A DNA stretch of 64,000 nucleotides from Psychrobacter sp. 1044 (GTDB lineage Bacteria; Pseudomonadota; Gammaproteobacteria; Pseudomonadales; Moraxellaceae): NCBI RefSeq assembly GCF_904846525.1, contig NZ_CAJHAZ010000012.1, positions 1-64,000 on the forward strand, given 5' to 3'. The position numbers were made by a program, and so were the translations under genes. Within the stretch, counting starts at the first letter, position 1; each line of letters starts with the position of its first letter. Under the pieces are notes generated by a model. The model saw only the letters and a program-made list of their open reading frames with translations, made no database searches and was not told where the DNA came from. Of the stretch, positions 20,742 to 31,143 are shown one piece after another.

Positions 20742-21382
20742 GACTAATATTTCCAGCGTATTACAAATAAGGCGAATGAGGCGAATGAGATTGACTGAGG
20801 CGTTACTCGTCAGCGTTGAGCAGGTCGTCGTTAGACATTACTTATGGCGAAATTTGAACCTCGCAACAAGTAAACCTAAGCAATAATGATGCAATGGAAA
20901 AACTGAGCTAAATTATACCGATTTGGCTCAAAAAAAACACAGATATTTGCATCAGTAAGTCAGGATTTTGGTCTTAAACGCTAAAAGTTGTTACAAAGTT
21001 TAAAATAGCAGTAAACACCATTCGACTTAATGAAACATCATTTAATTCAATAACTAACAAGGCTCTACAGGCAAATGATAATTTTGCTTAGCAGCACAGG
21101 TGCATACTGTAACGTATTTCAGAACGTAATGGGTAAGCAATTGAGAATCAATCGTGAATTATACGGTCAATTTTGCAAATCACGCCATCTTGGTTGATAT
21201 TGTGCATCAATCAAGCGTCATGCTCTGTAAACTTAAGCCAGATGCTTTATAATAAAGCCACTATATATACATCTTAAGATAAACCCCTTGTTTTAGTTTG
21301 TGTTAATAATTATCTATATCTAATGCTTGTCTATTTTAGCCGCATTCTACTCTAACAGAAACTGTCCTTCACTGGAGAAACT
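20742..21382. other. 641-bp divergent region between mreB and gatC
   Basis: No convincing gene was found. It should contain the promoters of both directions. Toward mreB there is a perfect TATAAT on the minus strand (20917-20912) without a clear -35. Toward gatC there is TATAAT at 21248-21253 with a weak CTGTAA 17 bp upstream (21225-21230). A tandem GGCGAATGA duplication lies at about 20771-20787. Confidence 0.4.
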
Positions 21383-21697
21383 ATGTCACAGCAACCAGCA
21401 ACGTCTGACAGCAACGTCAGCCGTGAAGAAATCCTAGAAGTTGCCAACCTTGCACGTTTGGGTGTCGATGAAAGCACAGCCGATAGCTATGCCGACGATA
21501 TTAGTAAAGTATTAAAACTTATGAATACGCTATCTAACGTGGATACCACAGGCATCAAACCCTTAGCAAACATTCATGAAGCTTGCCAAGAATTGCGGGC
21601 TGATGTGGCCAAACACGATATCAACCGCGCGCGCAATCAGTCAGTCGCCCCAGCTGTTGAAGATGGCTTATATTTAGTTCCACAAGTGATTGAATAA
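21383..21697 (+). CDS. gatC: Aspartyl/glutamyl-tRNA amidotransferase subunit C
   Basis: The 104-aa GatC wraps around GatA and GatB and stabilises the amidotransferase that converts misacylated Asp-tRNA(Asn) or Glu-tRNA(Gln) to the amide forms. The family core EILEVANLARLGVDE lies near residues 16-30 and the C-terminal RNQSVAPAVEDGLYLVPQVIE-like end is typical. TGGAGAA lies seven bases before the ATG. It is followed by gatA after 68 bp. Confidence 0.96.
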   Translation: MSQQPATSDSNVSREEILEVANLARLGVDESTADSYADDISKVLKLMNTLSNVDTTGIKPLANIHEACQELRADVAKHDINRARNQSVAPAVEDGLYLVPQVIE

Positions 21698-21765
21698 GCA
21701 GCGCGCTGCTTTAATCGCTACCCTATTTTACTTTATGCTATTCACATTTTGACGGACGACACCTT

Positions 21766-23262
21766 ATGTCAGAACTTCATTTATTAAGTACCCAGCAGCT
21801 TATTACGGGCTTGCAAGACAAACAATTTAGCAGCCTTGAGCTGACAGAACACTACATCAAACGTATAGACGCGCTAGACAATAAGATTAACAGCTTTATC
21901 ACTCATACTTCTGAGACAGCACGCGCGCAAGCAAAGGCAGCTGACGAGATGCGCGCGCAAGGTGACAAACGTCCATTACTTGGCGTACCGATGGCTCACA
22001 AAGACATCTTTTGTACTCAAGGTGTACTGACGACTTGTGGCTCTAAGATGCTGCATAACTTTATCTCACCTTATGATGCTACCATCGTTTCTAACATCGA
22101 CAAAGCGGGCATGATTAGTTTAGGTAAGCTCAATATGGATGAGTTTGCGATGGGCTCAGACAATAGCAGCTCATACTACGGCACGGTACAGAACCCTTGG
22201 AATCTAGAGCGCGTCCCCGGTGGTTCATCAGGTGGTAGTGCTGCCGCCGTTGCCGCAGGTTTTGTCCCAGTCGCAACGGGTAGTGACACTGGTGGCTCTA
22301 TTCGCCAGCCTGCCTCATTTTGTGGTTTAACCGGTATCAAGCCAACCTATGGCCGAGTATCACGCTTTGGTATGATTGCCTATGCCTCAAGTCTGGATCA
22401 AGCTGGTAGCATGGGACGCAGCGCTAAAGATTGTGCCTATCTGCTACAGCCAATGATTGGTCACGATCCACGCGATGCGACTTCTATCAAATACGATATG
22501 CCTGACTACGTACAAGACATCAATGATGCTGAAGCCGCGGCTGGTGATAAGCCATTTTCTGGCTTGCGCATTGGTGTGGCAAAAGAATACTTTAGTGCTG
22601 GATTAGACGCTGAGGTAGAAACGGCCGTACGTGCTGCTCTGAAAAAATATGAAGAGCTAGGTGCGACGATTGTGGAGGTGAATATCACTGACCCTGAGAT
22701 TACCCTTGCCACTTACTACATGCTCGCCCCTGCCGAAGCATCATCAAACCTGTCACGCTTCGATGGTGTACGTTTTGGCTATCGCTGTGAGAATCCAACC
22801 GATCTGCTAGATCTATACACGCGCTCACGCTCTGAAGGCTTTGGTCCTGAAGTACAGCGCCGTATTTTGACAGGTACTTATGCACTTTCGGCAGGTTACT
22901 TCGATGCGTACTATACTAAAGCACAAAAAATCCGCCGCTTAATCGTCAAAGACTTCGATGAAGCCTTTACTAGCTGTGATGTGATTGCTAGCCCAACAGC
23001 ACCAACCGCTGCTTACAAGCTTACTGACAACCTTGATCCTGCGACCATGTACTTGGGTGACGTTTATACTATCGCGGTCAACTTAGCGGGTCTACCTGCA
23101 CTCAGTCAGCCAGTTGGTCTAACCTCAGAAGGTTTGCCTGTTGGCTTACAATTAATCGGTAAACATTGGCAAGAGAGCCAATTGCTCACGACTGCTCACT
23201 TATTCCAGCAGCATACCGACCATCATTTACAACAATCTGCCATCGCAAAGGAGACGGTATAA
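21766..23262 (+). CDS. gatA: Aspartyl/glutamyl-tRNA amidotransferase subunit A
   Basis: GatA releases ammonia from glutamine for transfer to the tRNA-bound amino acid. The 498-aa amidase-signature protein has the complete Lys-cisSer-Ser triad: Lys79 in VPMAHKDIF, Ser154 in GGSSGGSAA and Ser178 in [11 protein letters not shown]. It shares one base with gatB (TAATG), so the two are translationally coupled. Confidence 0.98.
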   Translation: MSELHLLSTQQLITGLQDKQFSSLELTEHYIKRIDALDNKINSFITHTSETARAQAKAADEMRAQGDKRPLLGVPMAHKDIFCTQGVLTTCGSKMLHNFISPYDATIVSNIDKAGMISLGKLNMDEFAMGSDNSSSYYGTVQNPWNLERVPGGSSGGSAAAVAAGFVPVATGSDTGGSIRQPASFCGLTGIKPTYGRVSRFGMIAYASSLDQAGSMGRSAKDCAYLLQPMIGHDPRDATSIKYDMPDYVQDINDAEAAAGDKPFSGLRIGVAKEYFSAGLDAEVETAVRAALKKYEELGATIVEVNITDPEITLATYYMLAPAEASSNLSRFDGVRFGYRCENPTDLLDLYTRSRSEGFGPEVQRRILTGTYALSAGYFDAYYTKAQKIRRLIVKDFDEAFTSCDVIASPTAPTAAYKLTDNLDPATMYLGDVYTIAVNLAGLPALSQPVGLTSEGLPVGLQLIGKHWQESQLLTTAHLFQQHTDHHLQQSAIAKETV

Positions 23263-24788
23263 TGAGTACAGCTACTACTGATAACAATGCCGTGCGCGAG
23301 CATGCCGTGCGTAAAGAGCTTTTCGTCGATGGTTATGAAGTGGTCATCGGCATTGAGATTCACTGCCAGCTAAATACGGAAAGTAAGATATTTTCAAGTG
23401 CGCCGACTGACTTCGGTCATGAGCCAAACAGCCAAGCTAGCATCGTAGACTTAGGTCTGCCTGGCGTATTGCCAGTGCTCAATGCTGGCGTGGTCGATCG
23501 TGCCCTAAAATTCGGCATCGGCGTCAACGCTGAGTTGGGTCTATTTAATACGTTTGACCGTAAAAACTACTTCTATCCAGATTTGCCTAAAGGCTATCAA
23601 ATCACTCAGATGGCCAACCCTATCGTTGGCGAAGGCTATATCGACGTGGTGGTCAATGAAGGGGAAAAGAACGAATATCCCAAACGTATGGGTATTACGC
23701 GTGCGCATTTAGAAGAAGATGCTGGCAAGTCAGTACACGACACCGTCGATGGTATGACTGGTGTGGATTTGAACCGTGCTGGTACGCCGCTAATCGAAAT
23801 CGTCTCTGAGCCTGATATGCGCTCGGCTCATGAAGCACTTGCCTATATCAAAGCCATTCATCAGCTGGTCACGTGGCTTGGTATCTCAGACGCAGTGATG
23901 GCAGAAGGCTCATTCCGCTGTGATTGTAACGTCTCTATTCGTAAGCCTGGTGCAGAATTGGGTACGCGTACTGAGCTCAAAAACCTCAACTCGTTCCGTT
24001 TCATAGAGCGCGCCATCAATCGTGAAATCGAGCGTCAAATTGATATTTTAGAGGACGGTGGCAAAGTACTGCAGGCAACGATGCTTTATGATCCAGAGCG
24101 CGACGAAACTCGTGTAATGCGTACCAAAGAAGACGCCAACGATTATCGTTACTTCCCTGACCCTGACTTGCTACCTGTGCGTATCGAACAGCATACGGTT
24201 GATAGCATTCGTGCAGCAATGCCTGAGCTACCCGTTGCTCGTCGTGCGCGTTTTGAAAAAGCGCTTGGTCTATCGGAATACGATGCTCGTATCTTGACTG
24301 GCAGTCGTCAAATTGCTGATTACTTTGAAGCTGTGGTCGCAGAAGTTGGGCAAGCAGATGCCAAAATGGCTGGCAACTGGGTCATGGGTGATTTGCTTGG
24401 TGCGCTAAATAAAGACGATAAAGAAATCACTGACTCCCCTATCAGCGCCAAGCAATTGGCTGGCATGCTCAAACGTATCAAAGACGACACGCTATCTGGT
24501 AAATTGGCTAAGAAAGTTTTTAGTGCTCTATACGAGCGCGCGGGCGGCGACACAGATGATGCAGCAGATAAGATCATCGAAGACAAAGGTCTTAAGCAAG
24601 AAACGGACACTGGTGCTATCAAGGCCATGGTAGAAGAAGTCATCGCGAAAAATGAAGCAATGGTCGAAGAGTATCGCGGCGGTAAAGAAAAAGCCTTTAA
24701 TGGTCTGGTCGGTCAAGTCATGAAAGCCAGTCGCGGTAGTGCTAATCCGCAGCAAGTGAACCAAATCTTAAAAGAGCTTTTGGGTTAA
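23262..24788 (+). CDS. gatB: Aspartyl/glutamyl-tRNA amidotransferase subunit B
   Basis: GatB phosphorylates the tRNA-bound Asp or Glu and performs the amidation. The 508-aa product has the GatB/GatE kinase signature [20 protein letters not shown] (residues ~25-44), the downstream [19 protein letters not shown] helix, and a C-terminal YqeY-like tail with the expected [12 protein letters not shown]. The frame is open farther upstream inside gatA, but the ATG overlapping the gatA stop behind AAGGAGA is clearly the start. Confidence 0.98.
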   Translation: MSTATTDNNAVREHAVRKELFVDGYEVVIGIEIHCQLNTESKIFSSAPTDFGHEPNSQASIVDLGLPGVLPVLNAGVVDRALKFGIGVNAELGLFNTFDRKNYFYPDLPKGYQITQMANPIVGEGYIDVVVNEGEKNEYPKRMGITRAHLEEDAGKSVHDTVDGMTGVDLNRAGTPLIEIVSEPDMRSAHEALAYIKAIHQLVTWLGISDAVMAEGSFRCDCNVSIRKPGAELGTRTELKNLNSFRFIERAINREIERQIDILEDGGKVLQATMLYDPERDETRVMRTKEDANDYRYFPDPDLLPVRIEQHTVDSIRAAMPELPVARRARFEKALGLSEYDARILTGSRQIADYFEAVVAEVGQADAKMAGNWVMGDLLGALNKDDKEITDSPISAKQLAGMLKRIKDDTLSGKLAKKVFSALYERAGGDTDDAADKIIEDKGLKQETDTGAIKAMVEEVIAKNEAMVEEYRGGKEKAFNGLVGQVMKASRGSANPQQVNQILKELLG

Positions 24789-24882
24789 GGTGAATGGCGA
24801 TACGTGGAGTTGCGCAGTAGACCTTGAGCAAAATAAATAGCTCTTGCAATATGCGTAATTTTGCGTAAAATAGTCAGTCATT

Positions 24883-24959
24883 CGGGGCGTAGCGCAGTCT
24901 GGTAGCGCACTACACTGGGGGTGTAGTGGTCGCAGGTTCAAATCCTGCCGTTCCGACCA
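24883..24959 (+). tRNA. tRNA-Pro (anticodon GGG)
   Basis: A 77-nt cloverleaf with the CCA end encoded. The acceptor stem CGGGGCG pairs with CGTTCCG through two G-U pairs. The anticodon stem CTACA/TGTAG encloses the loop CTGGGGG, with anticodon GGG at 24917-24919. The first base pair C-G is typical of tRNA-Pro. It reads CCC and CCU. Confidence 0.97.
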
Positions 24960-24972
24960 AACATAGTAGTAA

Positions 24973-25014
24973 AGAAAAAAGCCAATCATTGTTTTCAATG
25001 GTTGGCTTTTTTTT
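24973..25014 (+). terminator. Terminator after tRNA-Pro
   Basis: Stem AAGCCAATCATTG / CAATGGTTGGCTT with a TTTT loop and one G-U pair, followed by eight T residues. The A-tract on the left means it could also act on the minus strand for the gene ending at 25095. Confidence 0.85.
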
Positions 25015-25094
25015 GATTAAAATTTGGGCAATGCCTTACAGTTGTTACTTTTAGTAGGTGTAGGTATGACATTTAAATTACTTTGATGACAAAT

Positions 25095-25568
25095 CTACAG
25101 ATTACTAGCCCCTGCACAGACATCTTTGTTCAAAACCACTGTTTCTACCAAATTATCCTGATTGTCATAACTAGATAGCTTAACCACAACATTATTAGCA
25201 GCTTGGTATTTTGCGCCATAAAAATCATTACAAAGCTCAGTCATACCCGACTCTTGGAAACTAGGCTCCATGTTCTTAAAAGCGAGTGAGCTTGAGTATA
25301 GGTCGACATGCCAGCTCATCAAGTGATTTTTACCACCCAATTTAAAATCAGGTTGCTCATTTTTAATCTTTTTATTAAACATATGATCCATTAAGTCAAA
25401 AAAAGTAGACGCGGCTTCTAAGTCTACGTAACGGTAGTTTTCATCTACGACCTCAAACTCTTTAAAATACTTATCCATAGCATCAAAAGCACTGGCACTG
25501 GCATTGGCATTGGCATTGGTAGCGAATGTAACACCCATCAGAACAGCAGTAACTAGCCATGCTTTCAT
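25095..25568 (-). CDS. Hypothetical secreted protein
   Basis: The 157-aa product has a cleavable signal peptide (MKAWLVTAVLMGVTFATNANA) and a mature domain of about 130 residues with two cysteines (in ELCNDF and KDVCAG) that could form a disulfide. I do not recognise the family. The region around the signal cleavage site is the repeat NANANASASA, encoded by a tandem hexamer tract. It is monocistronic, ending at the symmetrical terminator shared with tRNA-Pro. A periplasmic location is inferred. Confidence 0.7.
   Translation of the reverse strand: MKAWLVTAVLMGVTFATNANANASASAFDAMDKYFKEFEVVDENYRYVDLEAASTFFDLMDHMFNKKIKNEQPDFKLGGKNHLMSWHVDLYSSSLAFKNMEPSFQESGMTELCNDFYGAKYQAANNVVVKLSSYDNQDNLVETVVLNKDVCAGASNL
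25490..25519. repeat. Tandem hexamer tract in a signal-peptide region
   Basis: About four to five copies of GGCAYT (GGCACT, then GGCATT three times). The unit keeps frame and encodes alternating Ala with Asn or Ser at the end of the signal peptide of the gene at 25095-25568. Confidence 0.7.
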
Positions 25569-25685
25569 AATATATTACCTCTCATAACGATCATCTTTAT
25601 CTATTCAAACAATTCAAACTGTTGCTTGATTTTATTATACATATAATTACTTTTTTCATCAAAACTTGATTTTCCATTACTCTCA

Positions 25686-25859
25686 TTACCAATATGGCCT
25701 AGTTTCACAATTTATTTCCTCAATTTTATACTTGATAGCAGCAATACAGTATTTGTCTTCACTCACATACTCCCTACTCTCATAATTAGAAGTTTCTTTT
25801 TTATTAAATAGAGTGCACCTTCGAACCTTGTCATAGTTTAAGCTGTCATTAACCACCAT
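25686..25859 (-). pseudogene. Possible remnant ORF (57 codons)
   Basis: The 57-codon frame reads like a protein (contains YDKVRRCTLFNKK and KYKIEEINCETRPYW) but has no ribosome-binding site before the ATG, and a stop lies six codons upstream. It may be the 3' end of a decayed secreted-protein gene, or chance. The rest of the 635-bp stretch 25569-26203 shows nothing I can name. Confidence 0.25.
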
Positions 25860-26203
25860 AACATGATTAATTGCTTACTGAATATCTTGTGAAATATGCT
25901 CTTAGGGCAAAGTAGGTTTCTGTGCCATAGTCAAAGTTGCGCCCATAGACGCACAGGCAGTGGACTTATCATGCATGAAATATTTTACAGATGCTTATTT
26001 ATCATAGATTATCATCTTAGTATTAATAGTAAGGCATTATCGAGCAACAATATTTGGCTTGATACAAGTTATGGATAGAATATCTTGTTATTTTCAGGCA
26101 TTAGCCGACAAGTGGTCACAACATTAACATAATACGATTGACCATAGACTTTTATAGAGCGAGCCGTTAGGGTAAATGCTACACCTTTACACTGGTTTAT
26201 CCT

Positions 26204-27160
26204 ATGTCAGAGCCTATCGCTCAGCCCCTCTCGAATTACCTTATAGTTGACGCACCTTGGGACGTATACCAGCGACCTTATGTGCGTGATTTGGCTTATG
26301 CGCTGGCTTGTCCTAACGTCTTGACACAGTGGATAGACTTTGCACCGCATGAGAATACACATGCGATTTCAGTGCATAATGCCAGCTTTTGGCAGGCGCA
26401 GTTTGCAGCATATAAGCAGCGTTTAGAAGAGCTAGATAGCACCAATGCTTATCAGGCGCTGACTCGCTATTTACTCAAGCGCCCAAGTCCCAATCGACTG
26501 GGTTTTCACTTTGAAGGGTTACTGTCCTTTTGGCTAGCAGATGGCTTTGCGCGCAAGCTACATCCGTATGAAACGCTAGCCAGTAACGTCCAGTTGTATA
26601 ACGGTAAGCAGACGACTGGTGAGCTGGATTTAATCTTATATAATCATGGAGAAAATCTGGTCGAGCATTGGGAATTGGCGATTAAGTTTTTTATGGGATC
26701 AGCGCCGTTTGCTCCTGAGAACTGGGTTGGTATTAATTCCAAGGACAATCTACAGCGTAAAATGACCCATATGCAAACCAAACAGTTTCGTACGGTTTGG
26801 GTGGATACGGAGAAACACGGACAGGTTAAAATCGATAAGCGTTATGGCGTGATTAAAGGGCGATTCTTTTTGCCAATCAACACCACTAACTTTAATTATC
26901 CATCTTGGTTAGTACCAAGCTTTCCGATGCACGAATGGTGTGATAAAGATGATAAGCTTAATCTTGCGAAGATTGATATAAGGGCATTACGAACCGCCCA
27001 TTATATCGAATGGTTTACTAGGCGCGACTGTTATGATGGACGACAGCCGCAGGTAGCTTGGTCAAACGACGCACTGCCTACGACAGGACTATACTTCGAA
27101 GGTCATAGTCCGATCGTCATTTATCCTGAACAGCGCGACAAAACGTATGACAAATTTTAG
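26204..27160 (+). CDS. DUF1853 family protein
   Basis: The 318-aa product matches the DUF1853 pattern: FHFEGLLSFWLADGF near residue 101, LASNVQLY, GELDLILYN near residue 144 and EHWELAIKFFMG near residue 158, then FAPENWVGINSKDNL. The GELD and ELAIK motifs are the Asp/Glu-x-Lys arrangement of PD-(D/E)XK nuclease folds, the clan I recall for DUF1853. Cellular role is unknown. No strong ribosome-binding site precedes the ATG. It stands alone on the plus strand and is convergent with the barrel gene. Confidence 0.8.
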   Translation: MSEPIAQPLSNYLIVDAPWDVYQRPYVRDLAYALACPNVLTQWIDFAPHENTHAISVHNASFWQAQFAAYKQRLEELDSTNAYQALTRYLLKRPSPNRLGFHFEGLLSFWLADGFARKLHPYETLASNVQLYNGKQTTGELDLILYNHGENLVEHWELAIKFFMGSAPFAPENWVGINSKDNLQRKMTHMQTKQFRTVWVDTEKHGQVKIDKRYGVIKGRFFLPINTTNFNYPSWLVPSFPMHEWCDKDDKLNLAKIDIRALRTAHYIEWFTRRDCYDGRQPQVAWSNDALPTTGLYFEGHSPIVIYPEQRDKTYDKF

Positions 27161-27232
27161 TAACGTCCACCGCATTATATGCACATCGACGCTTTAGCCA
27201 TCTGCTTTATTAATGCAATGCAATGAATCAAG

Positions 27233-28495
27233 CTACCAAGCATAGCGTCCATACAAGCTAATCTCACTGCGTTTGGCTTTTTCTGAATCGAAACTGTCAG
27301 TCAGCAATTTGATGCCAGCATAACGACTGTCTACAGCGAGACCCAATGCTTGCGTTTGCGGCTCTATCAAGCCCGTCACCGTAATGGGAAAAGCGTCATT
27401 GGACGTTTGATAGCCTGCGGATAATTGATATAAGTCTTGAATGTCATTCACTTGACCATGTAGACCGAGCTGCCATTGACTGTCTAGCTGATGCTGAAGG
27501 CTACCTTCAACTCGCCATGGCAATGTCTGTGTGACATCGTCAGTGCTAAGCTGCCCTTCAATCGTATAGAGAGGTCTGCCGTTGACGTCATAATCCAACG
27601 CATAACGAGTGCTTGGCATGTCTTTCCAATGCATGCATCCAAGGATATCGTAGCCGCGCAGAGATAACTGCGTGCTATCAGACAACTGACCTGTGAGCTG
27701 CAAATCGAGCGAATAACCATATCCCGAAGGTTTCGCGGGGTTCCAGTCTAAATTTTCTTCCCCTAAGGCTGGTTCATCATAGTAATAATCGATGTAAGCG
27801 TTGGTTTTATCCAAACTGTCTCGTATGTCTGTCACCTCATTATTTGGTAACACTCTGGTGCTTAAATCGCCAACTATCTTACCTTCTAATGCATGCAGTC
27901 CTTGCCAGAGATTGGCCCGAGTCGTCAATTGCCAGTTAGGCATGAGCTGCTGCGTCAGGCCAATATTAGCACCGAATCTTTCATTGTGCTTGGCTTCCAA
28001 AAATAACGGATAAGTTTGACTGGTACTTGAGGGCTGTTTATTTTCATACTGCCAATAAATTTCGGCAGTCTCTTTGCTAAACGTCATTAAATAATCATAA
28101 CGCCAACCTAGACCGTAGCTAATCGCACTGCCCGCAGGACGAATCTCAAGCGACGTCCGACCTTGGGCATAAGCATGATCTCCGGAATCTAAAGGAGCAT
28201 TCCAATCATCTAAAAATGCTGAGATAGGCTGTGTTGGACTATGAGCCGTTGCCATCAGACTCCACTCTATCTGCGCGTTTGACTGAGCAATATGACTGTT
28301 TAGCAACCCTGTCGCTTGGGGGTAGAAGTAAAAATTCGTGTCAGCAGCTGGTATATCTGCACTATCAGCAACCGCAGCGCTGGATATCATCATAGCGGCA
28401 ATCGCTGGCGTAGTGATTAACTTGGTACGGCTGTATAAATGCGATGCTAAGCTTTTAGGTAAAAAATCATAGAGACTTGAAACGTTATATGGCAT
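27233..28495 (-). CDS. Putative outer-membrane beta-barrel protein
   Basis: The product (420 aa from the ATG at 28495; nine more from 28522) has a long signal region ending in ISSAAVADSA. The mature part has alternating short strands and turns rich in Tyr, Trp, Leu and Gly, and the last residue is Trp (SLYGRYAW). A terminal aromatic residue is the usual barrel-assembly signal. Cys and Lys are rare in the barrel part. I start at 28495 because the upstream ATG at 28522 abuts the terminator stem. Ligand and family are unknown. It follows a lipoprotein gene. Confidence 0.65.
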   Translation of the reverse strand: MPYNVSSLYDFLPKSLASHLYSRTKLITTPAIAAMMISSAAVADSADIPAADTNFYFYPQATGLLNSHIAQSNAQIEWSLMATAHSPTQPISAFLDDWNAPLDSGDHAYAQGRTSLEIRPAGSAISYGLGWRYDYLMTFSKETAEIYWQYENKQPSSTSQTYPLFLEAKHNERFGANIGLTQQLMPNWQLTTRANLWQGLHALEGKIVGDLSTRVLPNNEVTDIRDSLDKTNAYIDYYYDEPALGEENLDWNPAKPSGYGYSLDLQLTGQLSDSTQLSLRGYDILGCMHWKDMPSTRYALDYDVNGRPLYTIEGQLSTDDVTQTLPWRVEGSLQHQLDSQWQLGLHGQVNDIQDLYQLSAGYQTSNDAFPITVTGLIEPQTQALGLAVDSRYAGIKLLTDSFDSEKAKRSEISLYGRYAW

Positions 28496-28522
28496 AAATT
28501 TCTCACGTTTATTAGAGAGCAT

Positions 28523-28554
28523 AAAAAAGAGACAGGAATCTGTCTCTTTTTTTT
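28523..28554. terminator. Terminator between the lipoprotein and barrel genes
   Basis: Stem AAAAGAGACAG/CTGTCTCTTTT with loop GAAT and T-runs on both strands. On the minus strand it ends the 28614-30071 gene, so the downstream barrel gene would need read-through or a promoter between the two. A TATAAT box lies at the upstream gene's stop on the minus strand. Confidence 0.8.
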
Positions 28555-28613
28555 GTTGCTATACCTCAATCGCTACTAACAACGTTTGAGAGTCGATGTG
28601 ACACATGATTTGA

Positions 28614-30071
28614 TTATAGAATAATTAAAATATTATCAGTAAACTTGGCAGTAACTTTGCCATCATTATCCATTAAATCACCGTAGTCTTTACCGTTAAC
28701 CATGATATCGCCGAGCTTGCCCATTTTATCTTTGATAAAATCACCATTGGCATCAACATTTAACTTGATCGACGCTTTATTTTGCTCAACGGTAAACTGG
28801 GTGCTAACCACATCATAGTTATTATCTAAGCTTGACTTACCTGTTACAAATAGCTTCTTACCCTCTACGCTAGCAGTTAAACCTTGTAGCTCAATAACAT
28901 TACGGGCAGTGCGCTTAAGATTGGCTTGGAAATCAAGTGGAATCGTCGTTGTACTCTCTTTCGTTACCTTGCCTTTAATCGCCAATACTATTTCCATACC
29001 TACGTATTTATTGGCGGCCTCTTCGATATCACCAACTTCATCGATTATGATAAATTTCTTTATATCAGCGTCATTGGCAGTCGCATTCAGTGTAATCTCT
29101 ACATCAGTCATCGGTTTTTGCTTGGTCATCTTGCCCGTTATAGCAAACTTATAAGGGATTGTTCTAACCACCAGACTGTTATCTGCCAGCTTTCTGCTGA
29201 CATCCAGTGCGGCAAATTCAAAATCTTTTGCTTCAATCACGCTATCATTAGCCGTCAACTTCAGACTGCTTAATTTGATGACCGCCTTTTCTAGCGTGAT
29301 GCCTTCTCTATTTGCGTCATTGATATCAAACTCATCATTGACCATGACTTTATCGCTGAATTGACCACTGACTGTTGCGCCTTTAGTACTTGAGTTGAGG
29401 GTAACGGTATCGGTATCAGTGCCAATGTTAATACTCTTGAAACCCAAGCTGCCGTTAAAGTTATCTGTACTGGTGTTTGAGCTTAACGCATCTTCATAAC
29501 CATCAAACACTACGGTGAAAACGTCTTTGTTATCAATAACAGGGTCATACAAACCTGTTTGCGGGTTATACACATAATCGTATTCTTCAACATCTACTTT
29601 GGTTGTACCATTCAAGGTAAACTTACCGTCAGTACTTAGCGTTGCGACAAAACCATTTTCGGGCGTTAAAGTGATATTGCCTAATGCGACCTCAAATTTT
29701 GCATCATTGGCTAATGCTAAGATATCAGCTGCCGTGAGCTGTGATACATCATTCTCTTCCATATAGTATTTTAGATCACTTGGGATATCGAAGGTATAAC
29801 CCAGACGCGTATCTTGCTTTTCTGTAAGGATATCACTTACATCTTCGTAAGCATCTGTAACCGCTTTATTGTCACTGACAAATAACTTGGCGGTACGAAT
29901 CATCTCTTTCGCTTGCTCGATCTCAGACAAACTATTATCGACAGGCGGCTTAACTGGCACATCTGGCGTATTAGTACCATTACCAGAAGAGCTACTATTA
30001 TTGTCATCACCACAGCCTGCTAACGCTAACGTGCTGGCTAACGCTAATGCGCTCAATTTAAAAAATTTCAT
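28614..30071 (-). CDS. Hypothetical lipoprotein
   Basis: The 485-aa product has a signal peptide with the lipobox LALAGC (Cys20), then a Ser/Asn linker (residues ~24-33) and a Pro-rich stretch. The remainder has repeated short beta-strand units, many with conserved Asp-Asn or Lys-Asp turns. No Asp follows the lipid Cys at +2 (Gly21 does), so it may be sorted to the outer membrane. I do not recognise a family. Neighbouring barrel and lipoprotein genes may work together, but this is inference. Confidence 0.7.
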   Translation of the reverse strand: MKFFKLSALALASTLALAGCGDDNNSSSSGNGTNTPDVPVKPPVDNSLSEIEQAKEMIRTAKLFVSDNKAVTDAYEDVSDILTEKQDTRLGYTFDIPSDLKYYMEENDVSQLTAADILALANDAKFEVALGNITLTPENGFVATLSTDGKFTLNGTTKVDVEEYDYVYNPQTGLYDPVIDNKDVFTVVFDGYEDALSSNTSTDNFNGSLGFKSINIGTDTDTVTLNSSTKGATVSGQFSDKVMVNDEFDINDANREGITLEKAVIKLSSLKLTANDSVIEAKDFEFAALDVSRKLADNSLVVRTIPYKFAITGKMTKQKPMTDVEITLNATANDADIKKFIIIDEVGDIEEAANKYVGMEIVLAIKGKVTKESTTTIPLDFQANLKRTARNVIELQGLTASVEGKKLFVTGKSSLDNNYDVVSTQFTVEQNKASIKLNVDANGDFIKDKMGKLGDIMVNGKDYGDLMDNDGKVTAKFTDNILIIL

Positions 30072-30314
30072 AACACAGTCCTTTATAGAGTAATTTTGAA
30101 AACGAGAAGCACCAAAATCTTTATCTAATTAAGCAAATAATGCCTTAATTCTCAAAAGCACTTCTTAATTTAGAAAACTTAAGTTTGTTTTAAAATAATA
30201 ATACTCTTATTTAAACAACTTATCTATAAAGTAAACGGATATAACAGCAATGTTACACAAAAAAATAAATGCCGTTGTTGCGACTAATCTTGACTGTCTA
30301 CCAAGGACACTTTA

Positions 30315-30845
30315 TCAATAATTTTCAATCACTTGCATCAGCTCGTACCTGAGCATATCTGCGCTTGGCATGCGCTCAGCGTGAAAGCGCACAATAGCAA
30401 TACCGGCACTAGCAAGGGCTTTGTCTTTTTTGTCATCCGCCTTTTGACGCGCTTTACTCGTGTGTGTCCAATCATCAAGCTCAATAGCAACCAGCGTGGT
30501 CTGCGCATCAATATCCACAATCACATAATCGACGCTTTGACGACAGATACGATTGAACCAAAAGCTACGCTCGGACGCCTCACTGCTATTGCCTTCGATA
30601 ATACGTGACAGTTGAACTTGAACGAAAATATGATATTCCGGCAACGCACTTTTTAGCTTATTAAAGAAAATGACTTCCGTATCCGTCATAATCGGCATCG
30701 GCGCAAACGGCCAAATAGCCAACTCATCGCCGCGTACTGGCTTTGGATCAGGCTCAACAACTGGGGGTTTTTTCAACAGCTTTGGTACGGTAATCAGCCC
30801 TAAAAACCCAACGGCCAATATTAAAAATATAACACCAAATGACAT
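30315..30845 (-). CDS. DUF2726 domain protein, membrane anchored
   Basis: The 176-aa product has one N-terminal membrane helix (about residues 2-20) and a cytoplasmic DUF2726 domain: TEVIFFNKLKSALPEYHIFVQ, VDYVIVDI, then VAIELDDWTH. The Asp and Glu-Leu-Asp motifs resemble the PD-(D/E)XK core (Asp...Glu-x-Asp rather than x-Lys). Function is unknown. It is monocistronic, 298 bp from the DedD-like gene. Confidence 0.75.
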   Translation of the reverse strand: MSFGVIFLILAVGFLGLITVPKLLKKPPVVEPDPKPVRGDELAIWPFAPMPIMTDTEVIFFNKLKSALPEYHIFVQVQLSRIIEGNSSEASERSFWFNRICRQSVDYVIVDIDAQTTLVAIELDDWTHTSKARQKADDKKDKALASAGIAIVRFHAERMPSADMLRYELMQVIENY

Positions 30846-31021
30846 GGTTTTACCTTATACATGATTAAGGCAGCCAAATATGTATGACGACTTCCATAAA
30901 GTGACATACATACTCAACTGCGACAGGGCAGCCCTTATAGGCTGACCCGTTATACAGAAAAAATCAGGGGCAATCGGCGCACATCGTAGCTAAGCTTGCG
31001 CCAATCAGCAAACACTAAAAC

Positions 31022-31049
31022 AAAAAACACGACAATAAATGTCGTGTTT
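31022..31049 (-). terminator. Terminator of the dedD-like gene
   Basis: On the minus strand, stem AACACGACA/TGTCGTGTT with loop TTTAT, followed by a T-run. It lies about 95 bp after the stop of the LysM/SPOR gene. Confidence 0.8.
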
Positions 31050-31143
31050 GAATAAAACTCAGATAAAACAATAAAATCTAACCAAGACTCTGCTGTTTAT
31101 TTAGCAATAATAGTCATCCGATTATCGTGATTTTAATGCTATT

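Noticed and set aside
25896..26078. 60-codon plus-strand ORF before the DUF1853 gene
   Set aside because: No ribosome-binding site, biased composition and no recognisable motif.
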